From Carboxylicivirga sp964602515 (lineage in GTDB: Bacteria > Bacteroidota > Bacteroidia > Bacteroidales > Marinilabiliaceae): a DNA stretch of 64,000 bases. Both the position numbers and the translations under genes were made by a program. Position 1 is the stretch's first letter. The number at the start of each line of letters is the position of its first letter. The stretch is from the NCBI GenBank assembly GCA_964602515.1, contig CAZRRJ010000003.1, positions 1-64,000 on the forward strand. Direction: 5' to 3'. The notes under the pieces were generated by a model. The model worked only from the letters and a program-made list of their open reading frames with translations, searched no databases and was not told where the DNA came from. Positions 1-9,743 of the stretch are shown one piece after another.

Positions 1-529
1 AGCATGGGGAATTTGCGTAGTAAACTGGCTATTATTTAACTCTGTTTTTTATTTTTTTAACATGTATGGTATGCGATAATATTTAATAGTGATCTCAAGA
101 TCCCTGATTATTGATTCAGAGTGTTTATAAATATTAAGTTTCAAGGAATAAATGTAAAATTTACGAGATATATTTTAGCCTTTACTCTGGCATTTTAACA
201 ATACCTGAACTCTATGTTTTATAGAAATCAGGCAATTTATGCTATATATGATTATATTCTATAATTTTAATATATAAGCATCAATAAATCAAGTTACAAT
301 AAATATTACCGATTAATCCTAAACTTTACGACATTTCAAATTTCTGGCCGATGAATATTTAAGAAAGTATTATTTCACCTTCATACGGCTAAAATCTAAG
401 ATCAAATTATTAGTTTTCAGCAATCAAAATAACTACTTTTGTTTCCTCTTTTTTAAGAAGAGCGGTAATAAGGTATAGGTCTATCTTTTGCTTTATACCT
501 GATGTTAAACTTATAATGATTTTAGAGGA
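1..529. other. AT-rich intergenic region upstream of pheT
   Basis: No convincing coding region is seen on either strand in this 529-base stretch. It is very AT-rich with stops in all frames. The only recognisable signal is a TAnnTTTG-type promoter element near its right end. Confidence 0.6.
434..441 (+). promoter_or_regulatory. candidate -7 promoter element for pheT
   Basis: TACTTTTG matches the Bacteroidota primary-sigma -7 consensus TAnnTTTG. It would place transcription start near base 448, about 80 bases before the pheT start codon. No clear -33 TTTG box is visible at the usual distance, so this rests on the -7 match alone. Confidence 0.35.
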
Positions 530-2983
530 ATGAACATTTCATACAACTGGCTAAAAAACTATCTTAACATTGATTTAGCACCGAAACAGGTATCCGAGAT
601 CCTAACTGATATAGGTCTGGAAGTTGGAGGTATTGAGGAAATACAATCAATTAAAGGTGGCTTGGAAGGCTTAGTTATTGGTGAAGTATTGACCTGCGAA
701 AAACATGCCAATGCAGATAAACTTAGTGTAACAACTGTTAATATTGGAGCTAATGAGCCTTTGCCAATAGTATGTGGTGCCCCTAATATAGCAGCAGGTC
801 AGAAAGTAGTTGTAGCTACAGTTGGAAGTGTTTTATACAATGGTGATGAAAGCTTTACTATTAAAAAGTCTAAAATCAGGGGTGAACAATCAATGGGAAT
901 GATTTGTGCTGAAGATGAAATAGGTCTTAGCAGCAACCATGATGGTATAATGGTTTTACCTGATGATTTAGAAGTTGGCATATTAGCAAAAGATTACTTT
1001 AAGGTTGAGAATGATACTATAATTGAAATTGATCTTACACCCAATAGGGTTGATGGATCTTCCCATTATGGTGTAGCCCGTGATTTGGCAGCTTATCTTA
1101 AACAACATCAAAAAAATACAAAGCTATCGTTACCTGTTATCGACCAATTTAAGGTAGAGAATACCAACTACCCGGTTAAGGTAAGCGTAGAAAATACAGA
1201 GGCTTGTCCAAGGTACTGTGGAGTTACCATTAGTGATGTTACTGTAAAAGAATCGCCTGAATGGCTACAAACCCGTTTAAAGTCAATTGGATTAACGCCA
1301 ATCAATAATATTGTTGACATTACTAATTTTGTTTTACATGAATTAGGGCAACCTTTGCATGCTTTTGACGGTGATGAGATTACGGGTTCAGAACTTATTA
1401 TAAAAACACTTGCAGATGGTACAGAGTTTATAACTCTGGATGAAGAAAAACGCAAATTATCAAATCACGATCTAATGATTTGTAATGCTGAAGAAGGTAT
1501 GTGCATAGCAGGTGTATTTGGTGGCCTAAAAAGTGGTGTGAGTAATAAAACAACTAGGATTTTTCTTGAGAGTGCTTATTTTAATCCGGTATGGGTTAGA
1601 AAAACAGCCAAACGTCATACCCTAAGTACTGATGCCAGCTTCCGTTTCGAACGTGGCGTAGATCCAAATATGACGCTATTTGCACTTAAGCGTGCTGCTT
1701 TATTAATTAAAGAGGTAGCTGGCGGTACTATTTCAAGTGAAGTTACAGATATTTATCCTAATGTAATTCCTAACTTCACTATAGATGTAACATATAGCAA
1801 TATATCTCGTCTTATTGGAAAGGTTTTAGACAAAGAATCCATTAAAAATATTTTAGTGGCTTTAGATATTGAGATCACTTCTGAATCAGAAAATGGCCTT
1901 AAATTATCAGTTCCTCCCTACAGAGTAGATGTACAGCGAGAAGCTGATATTATTGAAGAGATCTTGCGAATTTATGGCTACAATAATATTGAGATGCCTG
2001 AATCGGTAAATAGTACAATTGTTTATGCTGTAAAGCCTGATGACCATAAAACGAAAAATACAATTGCCAACCAGTTAAATGCACAGGGTTTTAGTGAGAT
2101 TATGTGCAACTCGCTTACCAAAGCCAGTTATTACGAATCGTTAGAAACTTACCCACGTCAAAATGTAGTTGAACTGGCCAATCCCTTAAGCAACGACCTT
2201 AATGGCATGCGTCAAACTCTTCTTTTTGGTGGTTTAGAATCAATACTGCATAACATTAACCGACGTAATAGTGATTTAAAACTATTTGAGTTTGGTAACA
2301 CCTACAACTATATTGCCGATGGCAACAAAAACGACCTTAACAGCTATAACGAAGTACAAAGTCTGGCGCTTTTTATGGTTGGAAATAAGTCTGGTGTAAA
2401 CTGGAATACTCCAGAACAGAGTTTAAGCTTTTTCGATTTAAAAAACCAGGTTGAAAATATCCTTATCCGTTTAGGCTTATCTTTTGCCGACTTCCAAGAA
2501 GAAGAAACTCAATCAGATTTATTCTCAGAAGGGCTTAGTTATACACAAGATGATAAAACCATTATCGACTTTGGATTAGTAAATGGCAAACAACTTAAAG
2601 CTTTTGATATTAATATACCTGTGTATTTTGCTGAGTTAAAATGGGATATCATCCTTAAGAAAAGCAGCAAGAAAGAAGTGAAGTATACAGAGATATCTAA
2701 ATTTCCGGAAGTTAAACGCGATTTAGCACTGGTAATAGATAAAGAGATCACTTTTGCCCAGATAAAGCATATTGCACAAAAAACAGAGAAAAAATTATTA
2801 AAACGTGTTACACTTTTTGATGTTTTTGAAGGTAGTAAAATTGGTGCTAATAAAAAATCATATGCAGTTAGTTTTATTCTACAAGATAAAACCAAAACTC
2901 TAAATGACAAGCAGATCGATAAGATAATGAGTAAACTGATGAGTAGCTACGAAAGAGATTTGGGGGCACAAATAAGAAAATAA
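530..2983 (+). CDS. pheT: phenylalanine--tRNA ligase beta subunit
   Basis: Non-catalytic beta chain of the cytoplasmic alpha2-beta2 enzyme that charges tRNA-Phe; it binds tRNA and carries the editing site. At 817 aa the length is typical for bacterial PheT. Domain order is visible: N-terminal B1 segment (MNISYNWLKNYL), an EMAP-like tRNA-binding fold at about 40-150 (GLVIGEV, ANADKL, VCGAPN), the B3/B4 editing region at about 210-385 (DITNFVLHELGQPLHAFD; FESAYFNPVWVRKTAKR-type block), B5 at about 400-480 (PPYRVDVQREADIIEEI), and a C-terminal anticodon-binding FDX-ACB domain (FPEVKRDLALVID). An AGAGGA stretch lies just before the ATG. pheS is not adjacent, as is usual when the genes are unlinked. 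A strong terminator follows directly. Confidence 0.97.
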   Translation: MNISYNWLKNYLNIDLAPKQVSEILTDIGLEVGGIEEIQSIKGGLEGLVIGEVLTCEKHANADKLSVTTVNIGANEPLPIVCGAPNIAAGQKVVVATVGSVLYNGDESFTIKKSKIRGEQSMGMICAEDEIGLSSNHDGIMVLPDDLEVGILAKDYFKVENDTIIEIDLTPNRVDGSSHYGVARDLAAYLKQHQKNTKLSLPVIDQFKVENTNYPVKVSVENTEACPRYCGVTISDVTVKESPEWLQTRLKSIGLTPINNIVDITNFVLHELGQPLHAFDGDEITGSELIIKTLADGTEFITLDEEKRKLSNHDLMICNAEEGMCIAGVFGGLKSGVSNKTTRIFLESAYFNPVWVRKTAKRHTLSTDASFRFERGVDPNMTLFALKRAALLIKEVAGGTISSEVTDIYPNVIPNFTIDVTYSNISRLIGKVLDKESIKNILVALDIEITSESENGLKLSVPPYRVDVQREADIIEEILRIYGYNNIEMPESVNSTIVYAVKPDDHKTKNTIANQLNAQGFSEIMCNSLTKASYYESLETYPRQNVVELANPLSNDLNGMRQTLLFGGLESILHNINRRNSDLKLFEFGNTYNYIADGNKNDLNSYNEVQSLALFMVGNKSGVNWNTPEQSLSFFDLKNQVENILIRLGLSFADFQEEETQSDLFSEGLSYTQDDKTIIDFGLVNGKQLKAFDINIPVYFAELKWDIILKKSSKKEVKYTEISKFPEVKRDLALVIDKEITFAQIKHIAQKTEKKLLKRVTLFDVFEGSKIGANKKSYAVSFILQDKTKTLNDKQIDKIMSKLMSSYERDLGAQIRK

Positions 2984-3003
2984 ATATTAAACTTCGACTA
3001 AAT

Positions 3004-3038
3004 AAAGGGAGCATCAATACCAGGTGTTCCCTTTTTAT
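3004..3038 (+). terminator. rho-independent terminator of pheT
   Basis: AAAGGGAGCA (3004-3013) pairs with TGTTCCCTTT (3025-3034) with one G-U, extendable by two more pairs, followed by a T tract. It begins 20 bases after the pheT stop. Confidence 0.85.
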
Positions 3039-3102
3039 ATATCAGCATTTTTGGGATGCAATATTCCTACTACTTTCTAACGTCTATTCACATATGAACT
3101 AC

Positions 3103-3130
3103 AAAAAAGGAGTTGTACCTCTACAACTCC
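3103..3130 (-). terminator. hairpin with T-run on the minus strand (unit 1)
   Basis: Perfect 9-bp stem GGAGTTGTA (3109-3117) / TACAACTCC (3122-3130) with loop CCTC, flanked on the left by six A. Read on the minus strand it is a stem followed by a T6 run, so it looks like a minus-strand terminator although no minus-strand gene ends here. It shares flanking sequence with unit 2. Confidence 0.5.
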
Positions 3131-3220
3131 TCAACCATCTAAGCTTAACTCTAAATCCAAATCAATCAAATATATTTAACTATTTAATAACATACTACTA
3201 TTAAGATAGTTGACTTCTTA

Positions 3221-3258
3221 AAAAAAAAGAGGAATGCTTGACTTTTCAAACATTCCTT
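3221..3258 (-). terminator. hairpin with T-run on the minus strand (unit 2)
   Basis: On the minus strand AGGAATGTTTGA pairs with TCAAGCATTCCT (12 bp, one wobble, loop AAAG), followed by C and a long T run. It has textbook intrinsic-terminator form, but no protein gene is seen ending just upstream of it on the minus strand. It may end a non-coding RNA or an eroded gene from 3260-4440. Confidence 0.55.
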
Positions 3259-4375
3259 CTTCAACCTAACCTTAACCCTAACTTATGAAGAAAGCTTCAT
3301 AAACCTTTATACTTAATTCGCCTATATTAAGCCTTCAAATTACTGTCGTAAATAAACCACAATAACTTAAGCTTTTTTAACGCGACTTTGTAAATCTGTA
3401 TTATAGAGTGTGTCTTCCCGATTTATTTATTCACACATTTTAACATACACAAACATATAGATTTTTTGATTAAAACAAAAGTATTTTCTTAAAAACTTCA
3501 ATTATTATCATTTAAAATAACTCTTAAGTGCTATCAACCCGTGATTCGATTTAAATTCTCTGATTCATATTGCAATAAAAGATTGATAAATAATTTACCC
3601 TCAAAAGAAGAATAATGAAGTATTATAGCAAAATTTTAAAGCAGTAGATCGTTTTCTTATTCTAAGCTAGTGTATTTCACCTAAAACAGTAATAGTAGGC
3701 AGTACAAAAATATAAGCCAACACTAACCGGTTTTCATTTATTTGAAGTAAGGCCACGCACACATAAAAGACAATTACATAAAATATGGCTGGTTTAAACC
3801 CGGTTACAACCTACAATGCAGCATCCAAAACCACTTTGCAGCTAACTTTTCAAACCACCATAAATCAACCAACACAAAAACCTTTATCCTGCTGCATATA
3901 TAACAAGTTCTGAAGATGTTCCTGCCCAAATAAATAATACCTGTACCGACTCTGGAACAGCCATAGAGAAAACCACAAATCATTTAATTCAACAACATAA
4001 CTCCATTTATTAAATACAATTTCTTCCATAACGAACAAAAGAAGAGGAACCGAATGATACAGGTTAACCACACAGTCAACAACTTTAGAAACAAAGCCCA
4101 TAAACTGTTGATATCAAAAAAAAAGGGGGGGGGCAAATACAGAAGTTATAGGAATATGGATATTGAGACCGTATTTGGAATTTAAAATACAACAAAAGAT
4201 TTAATAAACTTTGAAGACATGAAAAAATAGAGATAGAAACCGGCCCGATAGATCTGGCAATTAACATTTAGAAAATGAAGAATACCATTGTTACATAAGC
4301 CGTGATACTACAGTGGTTTATTAAAAAACTTTATTATTCAGTTTTTAAGATTCTAACGCCAATATGATAAAGCTT

Positions 4376-4421
4376 ACTACAAAAAAAAGAGACTATCCTC
4401 TTTGTTACGAGACAGCCTCTT
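4376..4421 (-). terminator. terminator of the C1 peptidase gene
   Basis: On the minus strand AAGAGGCTGTC pairs with GATAGTCTCTT (11 bp with two wobbles) and is followed by eight T. It lies about 20 bases after the stop of the peptidase gene. Confidence 0.85.
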
Positions 4422-4443
4422 CTTTTTGTTGATATAAAGTTAA

Positions 4444-5628
4444 TTATTTAATGCCCAACTTTTTCTTCAAATCCTTTGTCAAAGCATCTTTATGGATCAT
4501 GATTGACATTGTTTTATACTTTACAAATGCTTCAGAAGCATAAAAATAACCATCATACTTATTATTCGTATTCCATGAATTTTTCACCTTGAAATATTTT
4601 GTTCCATTCTGGTCTTTTACTAGTCCGGTTATCTGCATACCATGATCATCCGTTGTTTGATAATTATCGTATGCTTCCTGACGCATCTCAGGTGTAATTT
4701 CTTTTTCTTTTACTGGCTTATCAAAGCTATATAACAATTTATTTCTATCTGCTACTGACATACTTTCCCAACGCGAACGCTCAGAACCTGACATCTCTTT
4801 AGAATCACTTTCTGGAACAATTGCTACGCCATTTGTATGAGAAAAACCTTTCTCACTAACATCAGAAGCCCATCCAATTGAGTATCCATTTTTAAGTGAA
4901 TTTTCAAAAATAGTCATTAAATCATCAAGTGTTACGTTATACACTTCACCCCACAACCAGTTATCAGGCACTTCAATAACAAATGTACCATAAGTTGGCT
5001 GATGTGTATAAGAGGTAACCTGAATATAATCATCCATGTTTAAACCTACTCTTTCCTTCATATAAGACTGTGGAGTATATGACTTACCATCCACCTCAAA
5101 TGAATTTGGTTCTTCACCAAGATATGCATCTAATACACCTTCAAAACCAGCTTTCCACGCCGGAGAAAGTTTCTTATTCTTGTTTTTAATAACGGCATCC
5201 ACATACCCTTTTAGTACGGCATCCATTTCGCCATGAACATGACTTTGTTCGCCATACTCAAGTCCGGCATATACTTCTTCGGGCACCATTCCGTAGTTTT
5301 TCATCACATAAACAGCATCATGAAAAGCCCCACCAGGACTAAAATTTAAAGAACCGTGAAGTCGTACATATTTTACAGCTTTATCAGCATAACAATGACG
5401 AACAACAAACATCTCCGAAAGATCAGCAGGCTCTTTGCCAATACGAATCATTTCTGATTCAAAAAAGCCTAAAGCAGAGAAACTCCAGCAAGTACCAGAA
5501 CGATGCTGGTCTTTTACACAAGTTGCTTCTAAGTCATAAATTGTTTCAAACTGATAGCCTTTAGTTTCTTCCTGAGCAATTACGTTTATGCAAAAAATAC
5601 TCAATAGTAATGTTGAAAGTAGTTTCAT
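4444..5628 (-). CDS. secreted C1 family (bleomycin-hydrolase/PepC-like) cysteine peptidase
   Basis: A papain-fold cysteine peptidase of the aminopeptidase C / bleomycin hydrolase type (394 aa). Seen: a Sec signal peptide (MKLLSTLLLSIFCINVIAQ), the catalytic Cys47 in SGTCWSFSALG preceded by the oxyanion Gln41, catalytic His329 in DDHGMQITG, and catalytic Asn350 in KNSW. The His-to-Asn spacing and the large insert between Cys and His are those of the PepC group, but PepC is cytoplasmic whereas this one has an export signal, as is common in Bacteroidota. The role is inferred as periplasmic peptide trimming. It stands alone, with its own terminator and no operon partner. Confidence 0.9.
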   Translation of the reverse strand: MKLLSTLLLSIFCINVIAQEETKGYQFETIYDLEATCVKDQHRSGTCWSFSALGFFESEMIRIGKEPADLSEMFVVRHCYADKAVKYVRLHGSLNFSPGGAFHDAVYVMKNYGMVPEEVYAGLEYGEQSHVHGEMDAVLKGYVDAVIKNKNKKLSPAWKAGFEGVLDAYLGEEPNSFEVDGKSYTPQSYMKERVGLNMDDYIQVTSYTHQPTYGTFVIEVPDNWLWGEVYNVTLDDLMTIFENSLKNGYSIGWASDVSEKGFSHTNGVAIVPESDSKEMSGSERSRWESMSVADRNKLLYSFDKPVKEKEITPEMRQEAYDNYQTTDDHGMQITGLVKDQNGTKYFKVKNSWNTNNKYDGYFYASEAFVKYKTMSIMIHKDALTKDLKKKLGIK

Positions 5629-5779
5629 ATTTTTAAAATTAAATAGTTTTCATATTCGATTCTGAATATCAGGTTTTATTATACCTGCTCTTCACTTATA
5701 CAAATAAATAAAAGTTACATCTAACCAATCATGATTTTATTCATCTGTTTGATAAGAAATCAGATTTTTGCTGATAAAT

Positions 5780-7549
5780 TCAGTCAGACGACAATTGATT
5801 AAGTAATTCCTGTCCGTTAAAAACCATCTGACTGGCACTTTCACGAGGTAATCGTTCTATAATAAAATCACTTAAGATCTCATCTATCAATTGCATTTTT
5901 TCTTTCTTATTATGATCTTCTGCAAACTGCTTCCTAAGAATTCTTATCTTCTCATAATCCTGTATACCTTCAATCAAGCGTTCATAACGTATCGAACTTC
6001 GTGCATTGGGATAAATCAGATGTGTACTTCCTGTTGAGCGTTTCGAAAGACGTGCATCAATCAAAACATCTTTATTCCAGTTATTGAAATTCATTAAATG
6101 AATACCATCAATATCTTGTGCTGCTGCATACCACCCAAACCATACAGCTTCTGCCGAAAGCGAATGTAGGTATAAATTAGGGTATTCATTATTGGATGTG
6201 ATGTGATATGAGGTCTCCTTCCCCTGTCGATGTCGCATCTTAAACCACTCCTTTAGATTACTGTATTGAGGTGCCACATCAGCTACATAAACATCTTCTA
6301 TCAATCCTGTTGACCATTTATCAGCCACTAATTCCAGTTTATAATCCGGATTAACCGACTTTATCAGGTGCTTTATCCGGGTAACATCCTCTATTTCCCC
6401 CTCTCCAATAACCATTACAGCACGATCAAACCATAATTTATGGTTCAAGTGCTTATTCAAATCAACAAGACAGTCCTCAATTAGCTCCTTATGATCCATT
6501 GAGTTAATTTCCGTAGCAACAACTTGATTTAAACGTTTGTCATAATAAACTAACACATTGGGATCTTCTGGCAAAATAGTATAACAATCAATTTGTGTGG
6601 CACTAAGTATTTTTTCTGATTGCTTAACCCATTGATCAAAAATGGTATAATCTCCTTTAATATGCCCATTTCTATCCTTTGTCCACTTTATCATTTGTGC
6701 AGCAAAAGCAGCCTCCTTTGAATGGTAATCTTCATGGCAAAAAAGATTTGTACTAATGCTTTTTTGCCCTGACAAACTCATTAATGCCTGATACGATTCA
6801 AGTATTTTAAAATGCTTATCAGACCACACTTTTACATCATGCCATTGTGCAATAATAAGTGGATTGATATTCATGTGGGTTCGAAATGACCAATCTGCCG
6901 AAGGTGGTAACTTCTGCTCCATTACATTTAAGGTTAATCGTAATTCTTGTGGTGAATTGGCTTTAGAGTATACTTTTAATGATGTCATATACTTACCGCC
7001 CACAACATCCTCCGGTACATCAATGGTAATCCACACGGGGCGAACAGTTTTAGCCTCCATATCCAAACATACAAGTTCATCAAGTGGATCGGCAATTATA
7101 CATGAATCACGCTGTCCGGGATTTTTTGAATCTGAGTTTACAAAGCCGGCATCACTCATTACATAACGTACAAACCTTGTTTGAATAATACCTGCTGATA
7201 TGCTATCCTTTTCAAAAGATACTAAATCATCCCATACAAATTCTACCTGCTTAACTTCATAAGCACTCCATAAAATCGCTTGCAATGAAGTGCGTTCCCC
7301 CTTCCACACATTAATTTGCTTATCTTTAATAACTGCTAAAGTCGGAACTTTACCTTTTGCATATTTCATGTCTTTAGAACCAAATGACAAGTGCAATCCC
7401 CTCCCCGTTGCTTTCCATTCTTCTTCATTCTTTACATGCGGGTCAAAAGCTTCTTCGTATGTTGAGCAATTGATTTGTGGACGTTGATTATAACATGCCA
7501 CATTTAAAAACAATAAACCAATCAGGCTAAGCAAATAAGTCGTTCTCAT
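5780..7549 (-). CDS. DUF4091 / GH123-like lipoprotein
   Basis: A 589-aa exported protein with a lipobox (LNVAC, Cys19). An N-terminal beta-sandwich-like part (WKGERTSLQAILWSA; VWITIDVPEDVVGGKY) is followed by a TIM-barrel-like part ending in the block typical of DUF4091 (WFGWYAAAQDIDGIHLMNFNNW; YPNARSSIRYERLIEGIQDYEKIRILR). DUF4091 proteins resemble the GH123 beta-N-acetylgalactosaminidases, but the Asp-Glu pair used by GH123 enzymes could not be placed here, so enzymatic activity is uncertain. It is probably surface or periplasmic. It is monocistronic, with a -7 promoter match just upstream. Confidence 0.75.
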   Translation of the reverse strand: MRTTYLLSLIGLLFLNVACYNQRPQINCSTYEEAFDPHVKNEEEWKATGRGLHLSFGSKDMKYAKGKVPTLAVIKDKQINVWKGERTSLQAILWSAYEVKQVEFVWDDLVSFEKDSISAGIIQTRFVRYVMSDAGFVNSDSKNPGQRDSCIIADPLDELVCLDMEAKTVRPVWITIDVPEDVVGGKYMTSLKVYSKANSPQELRLTLNVMEQKLPPSADWSFRTHMNINPLIIAQWHDVKVWSDKHFKILESYQALMSLSGQKSISTNLFCHEDYHSKEAAFAAQMIKWTKDRNGHIKGDYTIFDQWVKQSEKILSATQIDCYTILPEDPNVLVYYDKRLNQVVATEINSMDHKELIEDCLVDLNKHLNHKLWFDRAVMVIGEGEIEDVTRIKHLIKSVNPDYKLELVADKWSTGLIEDVYVADVAPQYSNLKEWFKMRHRQGKETSYHITSNNEYPNLYLHSLSAEAVWFGWYAAAQDIDGIHLMNFNNWNKDVLIDARLSKRSTGSTHLIYPNARSSIRYERLIEGIQDYEKIRILRKQFAEDHNKKEKMQLIDEILSDFIIERLPRESASQMVFNGQELLNQLSSD

Positions 7550-7578
7550 TTATGAGTTGATAACATTTAATACCCCAG

Positions 7579-7586
7579 CAAATATA
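7579..7586 (-). promoter_or_regulatory. candidate -7 element for the DUF4091 gene
   Basis: The minus-strand sequence TATATTTG matches TAnnTTTG exactly and would start transcription about 20 bases before the start codon at 7549. Confidence 0.4.
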
Positions 7587-7617
7587 ATACTTTGTCAATA
7601 CAGAGAGGAAAAGATTA

Positions 7618-8706
7618 TTATAATTGTTGTTGTATTTTCAACCGCTGTACCTTTCCTGTGTCTGTTAATGGAAATTGTTTGACAAATCGAACTTCTTTAG
7701 GTTTTTCAAATGGCGCCAGGCAGGCCAATACACTCTCCCACGATTTAGCATTATCATCCTCTCCCTCAATAACAAGAACAAGACGCTGTCCCAACATTGA
7801 ATCTGGAAGACTTGTTATAATAAAAGCCTGGTTTATAAACTTCTTAAGTTTTCGTTCCACTTCTTCCGGAAATATCTTTATTCCCCCGGTATTTATTACA
7901 TTATCATATCGTCCTTTTAAAAAAAACTCGTCTTCTGAAACCACTTCAATTACATCATTTGTAATAAGTTGATTATCATTAACCCCCGATGGCTGCACAA
8001 CTAAACAATTACGCTTATCTTTAAATATGGTTATCCCTGGTAATAGCTTAAAGGGCGATTCTGTTTTTGTTACTTTCCGAAGTGCAATATGAGATACGGT
8101 TTCTGTCATACCATAGGTCTCCCAGGCCTGCACTTTTAAATCATCAATTTTACAAGCTAATGCATTATCAATTGCACCTCCACCTATAATCAACTTATCA
8201 ACTTTAGCTAACAGGCTAGGATTTTCATTCAGGACAGAAGCCACTTGTAAAGGCACCATGGCAGTAAAATTTATTTTCTCTTTTATGTTGATTAATGGGT
8301 TTGAGCTTACAGATCCCTGAATCAACTTTAAACCACCAAGCATAGCTCTAACGAGCATCATTTTACCTGCAATATACTTAACTGACAAACACAGTAAAGC
8401 CGTATCTCCTTTTTTTAAGTTCAGAAATCTGATGGTTCGTTGCGCAGATGCAAGCATAGCCGATTTATTGACACGTATACGTTTAGGTTTTCCTGTGCTA
8501 CCAGAAGTTTTCAGCTCTATGTAAGCCTTTTTATCACACCATTGCATCAAAAACACAGAGAGGTAACGTAATTCATCTTGCGAACATTTTTTTAAGGTAC
8601 TGGCAAGGTTTACCAGTGCTTCTTTATCATTATAAACAACCCCGTTGTAATTTAAAGTAAAATAATCTGTATATGTATATATTCTAAGCATTGCAACAAT
8701 TTTCAA
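7618..8706 (-). CDS. menE: o-succinylbenzoate--CoA ligase
   Basis: Adenylate-forming enzyme that activates o-succinylbenzoate with ATP and CoA in menaquinone biosynthesis. Seen: the P-loop-like TSGSTGK at residues 67-73, WETYGMTETVSHIAL (A5), GRYDNVINTGGIKIFPEEVE (A8 hinge region) and the C-terminal catalytic-lysine motif TDTGKVQR. At 362 aa it is a short form, typical of Bacteroidota MenE. It is the last gene of menA-menC-menE; its predicted start overlaps the end of menC by 23 bases, and Met6 (8691) is an equally plausible start. The substrate assignment rests on the operon context. Confidence 0.92.
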   Translation of the reverse strand: MKIVAMLRIYTYTDYFTLNYNGVVYNDKEALVNLASTLKKCSQDELRYLSVFLMQWCDKKAYIELKTSGSTGKPKRIRVNKSAMLASAQRTIRFLNLKKGDTALLCLSVKYIAGKMMLVRAMLGGLKLIQGSVSSNPLINIKEKINFTAMVPLQVASVLNENPSLLAKVDKLIIGGGAIDNALACKIDDLKVQAWETYGMTETVSHIALRKVTKTESPFKLLPGITIFKDKRNCLVVQPSGVNDNQLITNDVIEVVSEDEFFLKGRYDNVINTGGIKIFPEEVERKLKKFINQAFIITSLPDSMLGQRLVLVIEGEDDNAKSWESVLACLAPFEKPKEVRFVKQFPLTDTGKVQRLKIQQQL

Positions 8707-9742
8707 AAGGATCTTGCCATGCCTGGTGAGGGTTGTAATACAGTTGTTCCCCTTTTAGAAATAATGGTGAAACAATATTATTACTAAATACTTGCCCAGT
8801 ACCAAGTCCTTGCCTAAGTGGATTATTCATTATAAATGTCCATTGTGCAATGGCATTTAGCCCAATATTAGCTTCTAAAGCTGATGTTGCCCACCAATCA
8901 ACCTTATTCACTTCGGCTAATTGTATCCATTCTTCCGAAGCTTTCCAACCACCAAGTAAACTTGGTTTAAGTATGATATATTGCGGCTGTATATTCCTCA
9001 ATAAGTTGCTCTTTTCTTCAAAACAACTTATACCGATTAACTCTTCATCAAGCGCAATTGGAACAGGCGTTTTTTGACATAATTGATACATTTTATCTAA
9101 TTGCCCTGCTTTTATTGGTTGTTCTATTGAATGTATATGAAAAGCAGAAAGAGCTTCCAGTTTCTCTAAAGCTTCATGGCTCAAAAAAGCACCATTAGCA
9201 TCAACCCGTAATTCTAATACCTGCGATGAAAAACGTTTTCGAATATGTTGTAACAATCGTAACTCTTCATTAAAATCAATTGCTCCAATCTTTAGCTTTA
9301 AGCATGAAAATCCTAAGCTCAATTTCTCTTCAATGCGCTGTAGCATCTCACCAATAGCTCCCATCCAAATAAGTCCATTAATTATTACAGGTTTTGTACC
9401 ATCTGTAAAACCAGAAGGAAACAGCACATATGGATTATTGCTTTGCAACCCCTGAAAAGCCATCTCAAGGGCGAAACGAATAGAAGGGTAATCAATCAGC
9501 GATATATGATAATCTGAACAATACAAATTAATGTTCTGACATATGTCCTTAATCTTATCTTCTAATTCCGGCTTATCATCGTAACTTAAACCCGGAATAA
9601 TTGAACACTCACCTGTTCCGCTCCTACCTTCGGAATCTTCAATTTTAATAAACCAACTAGGTTTGGTATATAAAACACCTCGAGAGGTTCCACCGGCCTG
9701 ATTGAATTTCATAAGACGTTTAACATACGTAGCTCTTAGCAT
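8684..9742 (-). CDS. menC: o-succinylbenzoate synthase
   Basis: Enolase-superfamily enzyme dehydrating SHCHC to o-succinylbenzoate in menaquinone synthesis. Visible active-site elements: KxK (Lys149, Lys151 in LKLKIG), metal ligands Asp181 (RVDANGAF), Glu207 (SIEQPI) and Asp232 (IALDEEL), and a second Lys in IILKPSLLGG. At 352 aa the length fits the family. It starts one or two bases after the menA stop and overlaps menE, so the three genes are translationally coupled. Confidence 0.94.
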   Translation of the reverse strand: MLRATYVKRLMKFNQAGGTSRGVLYTKPSWFIKIEDSEGRSGTGECSIIPGLSYDDKPELEDKIKDICQNINLYCSDYHISLIDYPSIRFALEMAFQGLQSNNPYVLFPSGFTDGTKPVIINGLIWMGAIGEMLQRIEEKLSLGFSCLKLKIGAIDFNEELRLLQHIRKRFSSQVLELRVDANGAFLSHEALEKLEALSAFHIHSIEQPIKAGQLDKMYQLCQKTPVPIALDEELIGISCFEEKSNLLRNIQPQYIILKPSLLGGWKASEEWIQLAEVNKVDWWATSALEANIGLNAIAQWTFIMNNPLRQGLGTGQVFSNNIVSPLFLKGEQLYYNPHQAWQDPFENCCNA

Positions 9743-9743
9743 A

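Larger units (their letters stand above)
2984..4443. other. 1.46 kb gene-poor region
   Basis: No ORF here has recognisable protein character. It holds the pheT terminator, two related hairpin units (3103-3160 and 3220-3290), a perfect 8-bp hairpin at 3283-3302 that contains a five-codon ATG frame, an A9-G9 homopolymer junction at 4116-4133, and the terminator of the C1 peptidase. Two short minus-strand frames (3865-4101 and 4085-4267) are hydrophobic but unrecognised and are not called as genes. Confidence 0.55.

Noticed and set aside
4101..4140. CRISPR, tRNA or rRNA signals in the gene-poor gaps
   Set aside because: No regularly spaced direct repeats, no tRNA cloverleaf with a GTTCGANTC-type T-arm, and no rRNA sequence were recognised anywhere in the window.
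3865..4267. Two minus-strand frames of 78 and 60 codons
   Set aside because: Hydrophobic but low-complexity; one spans the A9-G9 tract (PPPFF) and neither resembles a family. Kept only as a slippage note.
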